A stretch of 64,000 nt of DNA from Diaminobutyricimonas aerilata (GTDB lineage Bacteria; Actinomycetota; Actinomycetes; Actinomycetales; Microbacteriaceae). Positions 51,739-58,944 of this stretch are shown here, piece after piece (position 1 is the stretch's first letter; each line of letters opens with the position of its first letter). A program made the position numbers and the translations under genes. Location: positions 1,511,304-1,575,303 of the forward strand of contig NZ_PGFF01000001.1 of assembly GCF_002797715.1 (NCBI RefSeq), in the 5' to 3' direction. Under the pieces are notes generated by a model, which worked only from the letters and a program-made list of their open reading frames with translations, was not told where the DNA came from and did no database searches.

Positions 51739-53094
51739 GTGACCGCACCCACCGCATCCGCCCCGACCGGCGAGATCCCCAGCCAGGAGCCGTCCGAGGC
51801 CGCCGAGAACGGCTCGAGCGCGGCAGCGCAGACCGCCGGCGCACCCCGTGCCGCTGGGCGGATGCGCCTGGGTCGTCGGTGGGTGGACGCGGACCCGGTG
51901 CTCAGGGCGCTCTCGGTCGCGACCTTCGTCTCCGCGCTCGGGCGCGGCATCTTCCACGCGGTCACGGTGCTGTACTTCACGTTCGTGGTCGGCCTCCACA
52001 TCGGGGAGGTGGCCGCCGTGGTCACGGTGGGCAACCTCGTCGGGATCGTCACCTCGCAGCTCGGCGGTCAGCTCGCCGACCGTTTCAGCGCCCGTCGCAT
52101 CGTCATCGGTGCGGCCGTCATCGAGGCGGTCGGGTTCTTCGCCTACACGACGGTCACCACACTGCCGCTCGCGATGCTGGTGGCGAGCGTCGTGGTCGGG
52201 GCGAACAGTGCCGGTCACTCGGCCCGGTCGGCGATCGTCGCCCGGGCGTTCACGAGCGAGGCGCGCGTGGGCGCCCGCGCGGTGCTCCGCACCGTGATGA
52301 ACCTCGGGATCGCGATCGGCTCGGCGGGCGCGGGTGCGGCGCTGGCCGTCGGCACGGCCGACGCGTACCGTCTGACGCTCGTCGTCGCGGGCCTCGCCTA
52401 CCTCGCGAGCGTGCTGCCGCTGCGTCGCCTGCCCGCCCGGGTGGACGCCGCGCGACCGGAGTCGAAGCCGACCGTGGAAGAGCGGCGGCGGTACCGCAGT
52501 CTGTCGCCCTGGCGCGACCGCCGCTACCTCGCCCTCGCCGCGCTGAGCGGCGTGTTCGGGATGCAGTTCGGGCTCGCGGAGGTGGGGGTGCCGCTCTGGA
52601 TCGCACACCATACCGAGGCGCCGGAGGTCATGGTCGCCGTGCTCCTCGTGCTCAACACGACGGTCGTCATCCTGTTCCAGGTGCCGCTCTCACGCGGTAC
52701 GCACGAGATCCGCTGGGCGGGCACGATCACGGCGATCGCCGGGGCGCTCATGGTCGCCGCGTGCCTCGTGTACGCCGGTGCCGCCGAGTTCGCCGCGACG
52801 GGCGCGATCGTCATGCTCGTGCTCGCGGCACTCGCGCACGCGTTCGCCGAGGTCACCTCGCAGGCCGGCATCTGGGGACTCGGCTTCGAACTCGCCCGTC
52901 CCGAACGCGCCGGCGCGTATCAGGGGCTGCTGTCCACCGGTTACGCCATCGGGTCCACCGGGGCCCCGCTGCTCGTGACGGTGACCGCGTTGACCCTCGG
53001 CTGGTGGGGGTGGGGCATCCTCGCGGCCGTCTTCGGAGTCTCCGCGCTCGGGACGACCGCGATCGCCTGGCGCGCGGCGCCGCGTCGGCGCTGA
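51739..53094 (+). CDS. MFS transporter, probable drug or metabolite exporter
   Basis: 451 residues with a GTG start preceded by AAAGGA. A hydrophilic N-terminal 45 residues precede about 12 transmembrane helices. The loop 2-3 MFS motif is GGQLADRFSARRIVIGA, and a cytosolic central loop lies near 230-260 (RPESKPTVEERRRYR). Divergent control by an ArsR-type repressor is a common arrangement for efflux pumps, so export is inferred, but the substrate is unknown. It ends three bases before the stop codon of the convergent M3 peptidase. Confidence 0.88.
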   Translation: MTAPTASAPTGEIPSQEPSEAAENGSSAAAQTAGAPRAAGRMRLGRRWVDADPVLRALSVATFVSALGRGIFHAVTVLYFTFVVGLHIGEVAAVVTVGNLVGIVTSQLGGQLADRFSARRIVIGAAVIEAVGFFAYTTVTTLPLAMLVASVVVGANSAGHSARSAIVARAFTSEARVGARAVLRTVMNLGIAIGSAGAGAALAVGTADAYRLTLVVAGLAYLASVLPLRRLPARVDAARPESKPTVEERRRYRSLSPWRDRRYLALAALSGVFGMQFGLAEVGVPLWIAHHTEAPEVMVAVLLVLNTTVVILFQVPLSRGTHEIRWAGTITAIAGALMVAACLVYAGAAEFAATGAIVMLVLAALAHAFAEVTSQAGIWGLGFELARPERAGAYQGLLSTGYAIGSTGAPLLVTVTALTLGWWGWGILAAVFGVSALGTTAIAWRAAPRRR

Positions 53095-53097
53095 CCC

Positions 53098-55116
53098 TCA
53101 GTCGAGTCCGCGTCGGCGCAGCAGTGGTGCGATCTCGGCGTCGCGGCCGCGGAACTCGCGATACGCGTCGAGCGGTTCGCGCGTGCCCGCGGTCTGCAGC
53201 AGCAGCCGGCGGAACCGCTCGCCGTTCTCGCGGGTGAGTCCGCCGCTCTCGCGGAACCACTCCACCGTGTCCGCGTCGAGCACCTCGCTCCAGATGTAGG
53301 AGTAGTAGCCGGCGTCGTAGCCGCCCGAGAAGACGTGCGCGAAGTAGGTGCTCGAATACCGCGGGGGGACGGCCGGATGGTCGAGTCCGACTCGGGCGAG
53401 GGCGTTCCGCTCGAACTCCTCCACGTCGTCCACGGGGTCATCCGCGGTGATCCCGTGCCACGCCTGGTCGAGCAGCGCCGCGGCGAGGTACTCGCTCGTC
53501 GCGAACCCCTCTCCGTATGAGCGGGCGGCGCTGACCTTCTCGGCGAGCTCCGTCGGCATGGGTTCTCCGGTGACGTGGTGCACGGCGTAGTTCGCCAGCA
53601 CTTCGGGCCACAGGGCCCACATCTCGTTCACCTGGCTGGGGAACTCGACGAAGTCCCGGTACACGTTCGTGCCGCCGAGCGACGGGTACGTCGCGCGGGC
53701 GAAGAGCCCGTGCAGGGCGTGCCCGAATTCGTGGAACAGCGTCGTCAGCTCGTCGAGCGTGAGCAGGGTGGGCTCGCCCTCGGCGGGCTTCGGCACGTTG
53801 AGGTTGTTCACGACCACGGTCGGGTGATCCAGCAGGGCGTTCTGCTGGATCAGCGAGTTCATCCAGGCCCCGCCGCGCTTGGTGGGTCGGGCGTAGAGAT
53901 CGAGCAGGTAGAGGCCGACCGGGGTACCGTCGTCCTCGGTCACCTCGAAGACGCGAACATCCGGGTGATACCCGACGAGGTCGTGCCGTTCGGTGAAACG
54001 GATGCCGTAGAGACCCGTCGCGGCGAAGAACACCCCGTCGCGCAGCACCCGGTCGGCCTCGAAGTAGTCGCGCATCGCGCTCGTGTCGACCGCGAAGCGT
54101 TCCGCGCGCACGCGATCGGCGTAGTATGCCCAATCGGCGGCGGTCACCGGCGCGCCCGCGAGGGCCTCGAGTTCGGCGTGCTCACGGGCGGCGTTCCGCG
54201 CCGCGGCGGGAGCGAGCCGTTCGAGGAGCCCGGCCACCGCCTCGGGGGTCCCGGCCGTCTCGTCGGCCGTGACGGTGCCGGCGTGGGTGTCGAAGCCGAG
54301 CAGCCGGGCCCGTTCCGCACGCAGCCGCACGATCTCGAGCAGCACCGGCCGGTTGTCGTGGGCGGTGTCGCGGGAGCCGCGCGCCCGCGACGCCGCCATC
54401 ACCCGCTCCCGTGTCGTCGGCGAGCGGAGCGACGCGAGCCACGGGTGCCCCGTGTAGAGCACGAGGGTCACGAGGTAGCCCTCGAGCCCGCGCTCCTGGG
54501 CCGCCGACCGGGCCGCGGAGAGCTCGCCCGGCGACAGGCCGTCGAGCTCCTCGGCGCTGGCCACGTGGACGGCGAGGTCGTTGCCGTCATCGAGGAGGTT
54601 GCGTTTGAAGCGGGTGGTGAGCTCCGACAGCCGCGAGTTGATGGCTCGCAACCGCTCCGTCGTGGCGGCGTCGAGTCCCGCACCGGCGAGGGTCATGTTG
54701 CGATACCGCCGCTGCAGCAGGTAGCGCTGTTCCTCGTCGAGCCCGAGCGCGTCGATGTCGTCGTGCAGCTGCCGCACGCGCGCGTACAGGCGTGCATCCA
54801 GCAGGATCGCGTCGCGGTGCTCCGCTTCGAGCGGCGCGACCCGTTCGTCGATCTCGTCGATCTGCCCCGTCGCGTGCGACGACGACAGGTTGCCGAAGAC
54901 GCGGCTCACCCGCTCGAGCAGCCGCCCCGAGCGCTCCCACGCGGCGATCGTGTTCTCGAAGCCGGGTGCCTCCGGGTCCGACGCGATGCGCTCGAGTTCC
55001 TCGCGCTGTTCGGCGAATCCGCGTTCGAACGCCGGGAGGTAGTGCTCCGGCTCGATGTCGGCGAACGGCGGCAGACCGTACGGCAGCGGGCTCGGTGCGA
55101 AGAGCGGGTTGTCCAT
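53098..55116 (-). CDS. dcp: M3-family zinc metallopeptidase, peptidyl-dipeptidase Dcp type
   Basis: 672 residues, normal for Dcp/oligopeptidase A. It degrades peptides in the cytosol. The zinc site is LFHEFGHALHGLF (HExxH), with the third ligand expected in the next helix region (FVEFPSQVNEMW). The C-terminal substrate-binding region is YDAGYYSYIWSEVLDAD, typical of Dcp. There is no signal peptide. The ATG at 55116 (MDNPLFAPSPLPYGLPPF) is seven bases after a TAGCAT box on the minus strand. The divergent methyltransferase gene starts 31 bases away, so two leaderless promoters appear packed back to back. Confidence 0.93.
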   Translation of the reverse strand: MDNPLFAPSPLPYGLPPFADIEPEHYLPAFERGFAEQREELERIASDPEAPGFENTIAAWERSGRLLERVSRVFGNLSSSHATGQIDEIDERVAPLEAEHRDAILLDARLYARVRQLHDDIDALGLDEEQRYLLQRRYRNMTLAGAGLDAATTERLRAINSRLSELTTRFKRNLLDDGNDLAVHVASAEELDGLSPGELSAARSAAQERGLEGYLVTLVLYTGHPWLASLRSPTTRERVMAASRARGSRDTAHDNRPVLLEIVRLRAERARLLGFDTHAGTVTADETAGTPEAVAGLLERLAPAAARNAAREHAELEALAGAPVTAADWAYYADRVRAERFAVDTSAMRDYFEADRVLRDGVFFAATGLYGIRFTERHDLVGYHPDVRVFEVTEDDGTPVGLYLLDLYARPTKRGGAWMNSLIQQNALLDHPTVVVNNLNVPKPAEGEPTLLTLDELTTLFHEFGHALHGLFARATYPSLGGTNVYRDFVEFPSQVNEMWALWPEVLANYAVHHVTGEPMPTELAEKVSAARSYGEGFATSEYLAAALLDQAWHGITADDPVDDVEEFERNALARVGLDHPAVPPRYSSTYFAHVFSGGYDAGYYSYIWSEVLDADTVEWFRESGGLTRENGERFRRLLLQTAGTREPLDAYREFRGRDAEIAPLLRRRGLD

Positions 55117-55135
55117 GCTCCCGATGCTATTTCCG

Positions 55136-55141
55136 TAGAGT
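55136..55141 (+). promoter_or_regulatory. -10 box TAGAGT, probable leaderless promoter of the methyltransferase
   Basis: TAGAGT is followed by GCGAAC and the ATG at 55148. It lies only 20 bases from the divergent dcp start codon. Confidence 0.55.
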
Positions 55142-55147
55142 GCGAAC

Positions 55148-55951
55148 ATGACGCGTGAGAGCTACACCCACGGCCACCATCCCAGCGTTCTCGCCTCGCA
55201 CACCTGGCGCACGGTGGAGAACTCGGCCGCCTACCTCATCCCGCACCTGGCGGCGGGACTCGATGTGCTCGACGTGGGCAGCGGTCCCGGCACCATCACG
55301 GTCGACCTCGCCGAGCGAGTCGCGCCGGGCCGGGTGACGGGCGTCGATGCGGCCCCCGGCATCGTCGAGCAGGCGCAGGCCCTCGCCGACGAGCGTGGTG
55401 TCGGCAACGTGCGGTTCGCGGTCGCGGACGCCTACGAGCTCGACCTGCCCGACGCGAGCGTCGACATCGCGCACGCGCACCAGGTGCTGCAGCACGTGGC
55501 CCGACCGATCGAGGTGTTGCGGGAGATGCGCCGGGTGGTGCGGCCCGGGGGAGTCGTGGCCGCGCGAGATGTCGACTACTCCGGCACGATGTGGTTCCCG
55601 CTCCTGCCGGGGCTCGCCGAGTGGCTCGACCTGTACTTGCGCGTACACCGCGGCAACGGCGGCGAACCGGATGCGGGACGCCGGTTGAAGAGCTGGGCTC
55701 GGGCGGCGGGCTTCGCCTCGGTCGCCTCCTCCACGTCGATCTGGTGCTTCGCGTCGGATGAGGAGCGGGCGTGGTGGGGCGGCTCGTGGGCCGAGCGCGC
55801 CACCGAGTCGCAGTTCGCCGCAGACGCGATCGACAACGGGCACGCGACGCGGGCGGACCTCGAAGGGATCGCGGCGGCGTGGCGGGAGTGGGCCGAGCAC
55901 CCCGACGGGTGGTTCGCGATGCCGCACGGCGAGATCCTCGCCCGGGACTGA
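55148..55951 (+). CDS. class I SAM-dependent methyltransferase
   Basis: 267 residues. The SAM-binding motif I is VLDVGSGPGTITVDLA (about 40-55), followed by TGVDAAPGIVEQA (motif II) and VRFAVADAYELDLPD. Motif III-like IAHAHQVLQHVARPIEVLREM and VVRPGG end the Rossmann core. A C-terminal helical part (about 175-267) would shape the substrate site. The fold resembles UbiE/Methyltransf_11 enzymes acting on small molecules, but no substrate can be assigned. It has no operon partner: dcp is divergent and the GH6 gene downstream has its own operator. Confidence 0.88.
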   Translation: MTRESYTHGHHPSVLASHTWRTVENSAAYLIPHLAAGLDVLDVGSGPGTITVDLAERVAPGRVTGVDAAPGIVEQAQALADERGVGNVRFAVADAYELDLPDASVDIAHAHQVLQHVARPIEVLREMRRVVRPGGVVAARDVDYSGTMWFPLLPGLAEWLDLYLRVHRGNGGEPDAGRRLKSWARAAGFASVASSTSIWCFASDEERAWWGGSWAERATESQFAADAIDNGHATRADLEGIAAAWREWAEHPDGWFAMPHGEILARD

Positions 55952-55985
55952 CCCCGGCTCGAACTCCCAGGCTCCTCACGACCGC

Positions 55986-55991
55986 TTGACA
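55986..55991 (+). promoter_or_regulatory. -35 hexamer TTGACA upstream of the GH6 gene
   Basis: A perfect TTGACA begins 132 bases before the GH6 ATG. The -10 element is not clear; TAGTCG at 56014 is too far at 22 bases. The CebR-type operator lies 41 bases downstream, where a repressor would block transcription. Confidence 0.35.
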
Positions 55992-56031
55992 CCCGATCGG
56001 GGGTCGGTGAGGGTAGTCGTGAGCTTCCGGG

Positions 56032-56045
56032 TGGGAGCGCTCCCA
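56032..56045. promoter_or_regulatory. perfect CebR/CelR-type operator TGGGAGCGCTCCCA
   Basis: This 14-bp palindrome is the exact consensus reported for the LacI-family cellulose-utilisation repressor CebR of Streptomyces and CelR of Thermobifida, relieved by cellobiose or cello-oligosaccharides. It is 72 bases upstream of the GH6 cellulase start codon. No CebR gene is in the window. Confidence 0.85.
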
Positions 56046-56117
56046 CGGGAGGCGCCCGCTCGCGTCGCTCCGACGCCGGTCACTGACGACCGGCGCATGA
56101 ATCCGGGAGAAAGCAGA

Positions 56118-57674
56118 ATGACTCGCATCTCAAAGACGAGACGGATCTCCGCGGTGCTGGCGACCGCAGCCCTCTCGCTCGGCGGCCTCGTGGCCGCCCA
56201 ACCGGCCCTCGCGGCGAACGACGTGATCGGTCCGGACGACGAGCTCTTCGTCAACCCGCAGAGCACGACCCTGCAGGCGGCGGCCACGCTCGACGGCCAG
56301 GCTCGCGCCGACGCCCAGTTGCTCGGGAGCTTCGCCTCCGCGAATTGGTTCACCGAGGGCACGCCCGACCAGGTGCGCGACGAGGTCGCCGCCCTCGTCG
56401 GCGCGGCGGACGCCACCGACGAGGTCCCCGTGCTCGTGGCCTACAACCTGCCGTTCCGCGACTGCGCGCAGTACTCCGCGGGCGGCGCGGCCGACACGGC
56501 CGCCTACACCGCATGGATCGACGGACTCGCCGCCGGCATCGGCGACCGCGACGCCGTGGTCATCCTCGAGCCCGACGGTCTCGGGATCATCCCCTGGTAC
56601 ACGACGATCAACGGGGAACTGGAGTGGTGTCAGCCGGCCGAACTCGATTCGGCGACCGCCGCATCCGACCGGTTCGTGCAGCTCAACCATGCCGTCGACG
56701 CCCTCACGGCGTTGCCGAACACCGCGGTCTACCTCGACGGCACGCACAGCGGCTGGCTCGGTGTCGGCGACATCACGGACCGCCTGATCAAGGCCGGCGT
56801 CGAGCGGGCGGACGGATTCTTCCTCAACGCGTCGAACTACGTGCAGACCGAGCGCCTGCAGAAGTACGGCACGTGGATCTCCGATTGCCTCAACCTCTCG
56901 GTGAACAGCTGGTACGAGCCCGCGTTCTGCGGCAGCCAGTACTACCCGGCGAGCCCGGACGACTTCTCCACGTGGGGCCTCACCGACGCCGCGTACGACC
57001 AGGCCTACGCCGACACGGGCGTGACCCGTGACCCCGCGGCGCAAGCCCACTTCGTGATCGACACGAGTCGCAACGGCCAGGGACCCTGGACGGCGCCCGT
57101 CGGCAAGTACACCGATCCGGAGGTGTGGTGCAACCCGCCCGCCCGCGGCGCCGGGCTGACGCCGACGACCGAGACCGGTGAGCCGCTCATCGACGCCTAC
57201 TTCTGGATCAAGGTCCCGGGGGAGTCCGACGGTCAGTGCTACCGCGGCACCGGCGGCCCCGAAGACCCCGAACGCGGCATGATCGACCCCGCCGCGGGGC
57301 AGTGGTTCCCGGAGCAGGCGCGCGAGCTCGTCGAACTCGCCGAGCCCGCGCTTCCGACCCAGACCTGCCACGTCTCCTTCGACGTGAAGGGTCCGCTCAA
57401 GGGCAACTTCGCCGCGACCGTCCGGGTGCGCAACACCGGCACCGAACCGACGGGGGACTGGTCCCTCGCGTGGTCGTTCGCCGGGGCCGAGACGGTTCAC
57501 CGGGCGCTCCCCGGCTCGTTCACCCAGGACGGTGTCGAAGTGGCGGTGACCGGGTCGCGGTCGATCCAGCCGGGTCGTACGACGGTGGTCGCGCTCGTCG
57601 GCAAGACGAACGGCAGCACGATGAGCGAGCCGTTGCTCTTCACCCTCGACGGATCGCCGTGCGTCTCGTACTGA
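56118..57674 (+). CDS. secreted GH6 cellulase with C-terminal CBM2-like module
   Basis: 518 residues. The signal peptide is basic (MTRISKTRRISAVLA) and ends near QPALA-AND. The GH6 catalytic domain (about 50-420) inverts beta-1,4 bonds in cellulose; VAYNLPFRDCAQYSAGG, VILEPDGLGIIPW, AVYLDGTHSGWLG, HFVIDTSRNGQGPW and DAYFWIKVPGESDGQC are all canonical, including the acidic residues. The C-terminal about 95 residues are CBM2-like, bounded by two cysteines, but lack the surface tryptophans that bind cellulose. The linker is almost absent. The ATG at 56118 is chosen because GGGAGAAAG precedes it; an ATG at 56097 is also in frame. It is probably repressed by CebR. Confidence 0.92.
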   Translation: MTRISKTRRISAVLATAALSLGGLVAAQPALAANDVIGPDDELFVNPQSTTLQAAATLDGQARADAQLLGSFASANWFTEGTPDQVRDEVAALVGAADATDEVPVLVAYNLPFRDCAQYSAGGAADTAAYTAWIDGLAAGIGDRDAVVILEPDGLGIIPWYTTINGELEWCQPAELDSATAASDRFVQLNHAVDALTALPNTAVYLDGTHSGWLGVGDITDRLIKAGVERADGFFLNASNYVQTERLQKYGTWISDCLNLSVNSWYEPAFCGSQYYPASPDDFSTWGLTDAAYDQAYADTGVTRDPAAQAHFVIDTSRNGQGPWTAPVGKYTDPEVWCNPPARGAGLTPTTETGEPLIDAYFWIKVPGESDGQCYRGTGGPEDPERGMIDPAAGQWFPEQARELVELAEPALPTQTCHVSFDVKGPLKGNFAATVRVRNTGTEPTGDWSLAWSFAGAETVHRALPGSFTQDGVEVAVTGSRSIQPGRTTVVALVGKTNGSTMSEPLLFTLDGSPCVSY

Positions 57675-57709
57675 TGGTCTGATCCTCGGCTCCTATCCGG
57701 GAGCCACGC

Positions 57710-57743
57710 GAACGGCGGGGTCGCCGCGGCGGCCCCGCCGTTC
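57710..57743 (+). terminator. terminator hairpin after the GH6 gene
   Basis: GAACGGCGGGG and CCCCGCCGTTC form a perfect 11-bp stem with a 12-base loop, 36 bases after the stop codon. Confidence 0.7.
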
Positions 57744-57776
57744 CGCATGTCCCGGGGATGGCGTGCAGGGGAAGAA

Positions 57777-57836
57777 TGCAAAGAAACCCATGCAAAGAAA
57801 TCCTTGCAAAGGAAATCGTGCAAAGGTATCTTTGCA
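57777..57836. repeat. four 14-bp-phased TGCAAAG direct repeats plus one inverted copy
   Basis: TGCAAAG begins at 57777, 57791, 57805 and 57819, a strict 14-base period, and its complement CTTTGCA is at 57830-57836. A degenerate TGCAGGG lies at 57764. The array covers the -35 and -10 boxes of the winged-helix gene and ends four bases before its start codon, so it looks like a multi-site operator. It is too short and regular for CRISPR. Confidence 0.8.
57804..57832 (+). promoter_or_regulatory. promoter of the winged-helix regulator embedded in the repeat array
   Basis: TTGCAA (57804-57809), an exact 17-base spacer and TATCTT (57827-57832) form a good sigma-70 promoter. The ATG at 57840 is seven bases after the -10 box, giving a leaderless or near-leaderless mRNA. 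Two TGCAAAG units lie at the -35 and spacer. Confidence 0.65.
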
Positions 57837-57839
57837 GAC

Positions 57840-58502
57840 ATGGCCGACGAAACCCCTCCCGAGAACATCGAGATCGACTTCGCGTCGCTCAAGGGACTCG
57901 CGCATCCGCTGCGCGTGAAGATCCTCGACGTGCTCTCGGTCTACGGACCGCACACCGCGAGCGGCCTCGCGGATCGACTCGGCGAGACGAGCGGGGCGAC
58001 GAGCTACCACTTGCGGCAGCTCGAGCGTCACGGCTTCGTGCAGGAGGTCGCCGACCGCGGCAGCGGTCGCGAACGCTGGTGGGAACGCCGACCCGGTGGC
58101 ATCAACATCGAGCCGCGCAAGCTCCCGCAGGCCGCCCGTCCGGCGAGTGATCTCGTCATGAGGGAGTGGCAGCGCAACCGTGCGGAGCTGCTCGACGCGT
58201 TCCTGCTGCGCGGCGAGGACGAACTCCCCGAGCGGTGGATCTCCGCGACCGTGTCCAGCACGGCGAACCTGTTCCTCACCGACGAGCAGTTGCGCTCGCT
58301 CAGTGCGGAGCTGCTGGCGCTCGTCGACGGCTACGTCGACCGGTACCGCCACCAGAAACACCACCCTGTGCCCGGATCGCGTCCCGTGCAAGTGCAGATC
58401 GACGCGTTCCCCGTTCTCGACGGAGTCGAGACCCCGGCCGACGACCGCCCCGACGTCGGAGGCCCCACCTACAGTGACGATCAGAAGAGAGGCAGATCAT
58501 GA
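57840..58502 (+). CDS. winged-helix (ArsR-like) transcriptional regulator
   Basis: 220 residues. The N-terminal winged helix is FASLKGLAHPLRVKILDVLS, then HTASGLADRLGETSGATSYH with recognition helix LRQLERHGFV and wing SGRERWWERR. This is the HTH_20/ArsR-like fold without metal-binding cysteines. The C-terminal 120 residues are helical (LVMREWQRNRAELLDAFLL and on), likely for dimerisation or ligand sensing. The gene sits behind a phased repeat array covering its own promoter, which implies autoregulation. The TGA overlaps the ATG of a 67-residue gene (ATGA), so the two are coupled. The physiological signal is unknown. Confidence 0.88.
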   Translation: MADETPPENIEIDFASLKGLAHPLRVKILDVLSVYGPHTASGLADRLGETSGATSYHLRQLERHGFVQEVADRGSGRERWWERRPGGINIEPRKLPQAARPASDLVMREWQRNRAELLDAFLLRGEDELPERWISATVSSTANLFLTDEQLRSLSAELLALVDGYVDRYRHQKHHPVPGSRPVQVQIDAFPVLDGVETPADDRPDVGGPTYSDDQKRGRS

Positions 58503-58702
58503 CCACGGTTACGGCTCACCACCGGCACCTCCGTCGCGCGAGCCACCTCGAACGATTCGCCGTCTGGCTGGGCATGCTGCTCGTGGACTGGGGGCGGCGC
58601 AACCGTTACCAGCCCGCGCGCGAGGCCGCCCTGCTGCGGCGCGCCGTCGAGCGTGAGCTGCGCGAAGAGGCCGCCCGGCGCGCGTACGACGTCTTCGGCT
58701 GA
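58499..58702 (+). CDS. small basic protein, 67 aa, coupled to the winged-helix regulator
   Basis: 67 residues, strongly basic and helical: MTTVTAHHRHLRRASHLERF, then AVWLGMLLVDWGRRNRYQPA, then AREAALLRRAVERELREEAA. One short hydrophobic segment (about 20-31) may be an amphipathic or membrane-touching helix; the rest is a charged helix. I do not recognise a family. Its ATG overlaps the regulator stop by four bases, so it should be made together with the regulator and may act with it. It is real by position and codon use, but function is open. Confidence 0.7.
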   Translation: MTTVTAHHRHLRRASHLERFAVWLGMLLVDWGRRNRYQPAREAALLRRAVERELREEAARRAYDVFG

Positions 58703-58713
58703 GCGACGACGGG

Positions 58714-58944
58714 CTAGAGCTCGTCGTGGGCGACGGTCACCGTGCCGTCACGCCCGACCCGGATGACCGTCCCGTCGTCCAGCTCGACGACGGGGCGGTT
58801 CTCCAACCAGGTGAGCGTCCAGCGCCAACGCGACGTGTCCGCATCGGCGAGTTCCGCCTCGACTCCGCGCACGGCCTCGACGACCGCCTCGGGAAGTCGC
58901 GCGGGCGGTTCGCCGCCCACAGCCCAGCGGGTGCCGATCTGCAT
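58714..58944 (-). CDS. small protein, 76 aa, coupled to valS
   Basis: 76 residues, soluble: MQIGTRWAVGGEPPARLPEA, then VVEAVRGVEAELADADTSRW and RWTLTWLENRPVVELDDGTV, ending in a beta hairpin (IRVGRDGTVTVAHDEL). The mix of one helix and paired strands suggests a small alpha/beta domain. I do not recognise the family. Its ATG shares one base with the valS stop (TGATG), so it is translated after ValRS by coupling. Small genes of this kind downstream of valS in related bacteria would be a check. Confidence 0.75.
   Translation of the reverse strand: MQIGTRWAVGGEPPARLPEAVVEAVRGVEAELADADTSRWRWTLTWLENRPVVELDDGTVIRVGRDGTVTVAHDEL

Noticed and set aside
57764-57836. CRISPR interpretation of the TGCAAAG repeats
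   Set aside because: The repeat unit is seven bases with seven-base gaps, no spacers of CRISPR size and no cas genes in the window; promoter overlap argues for operators.
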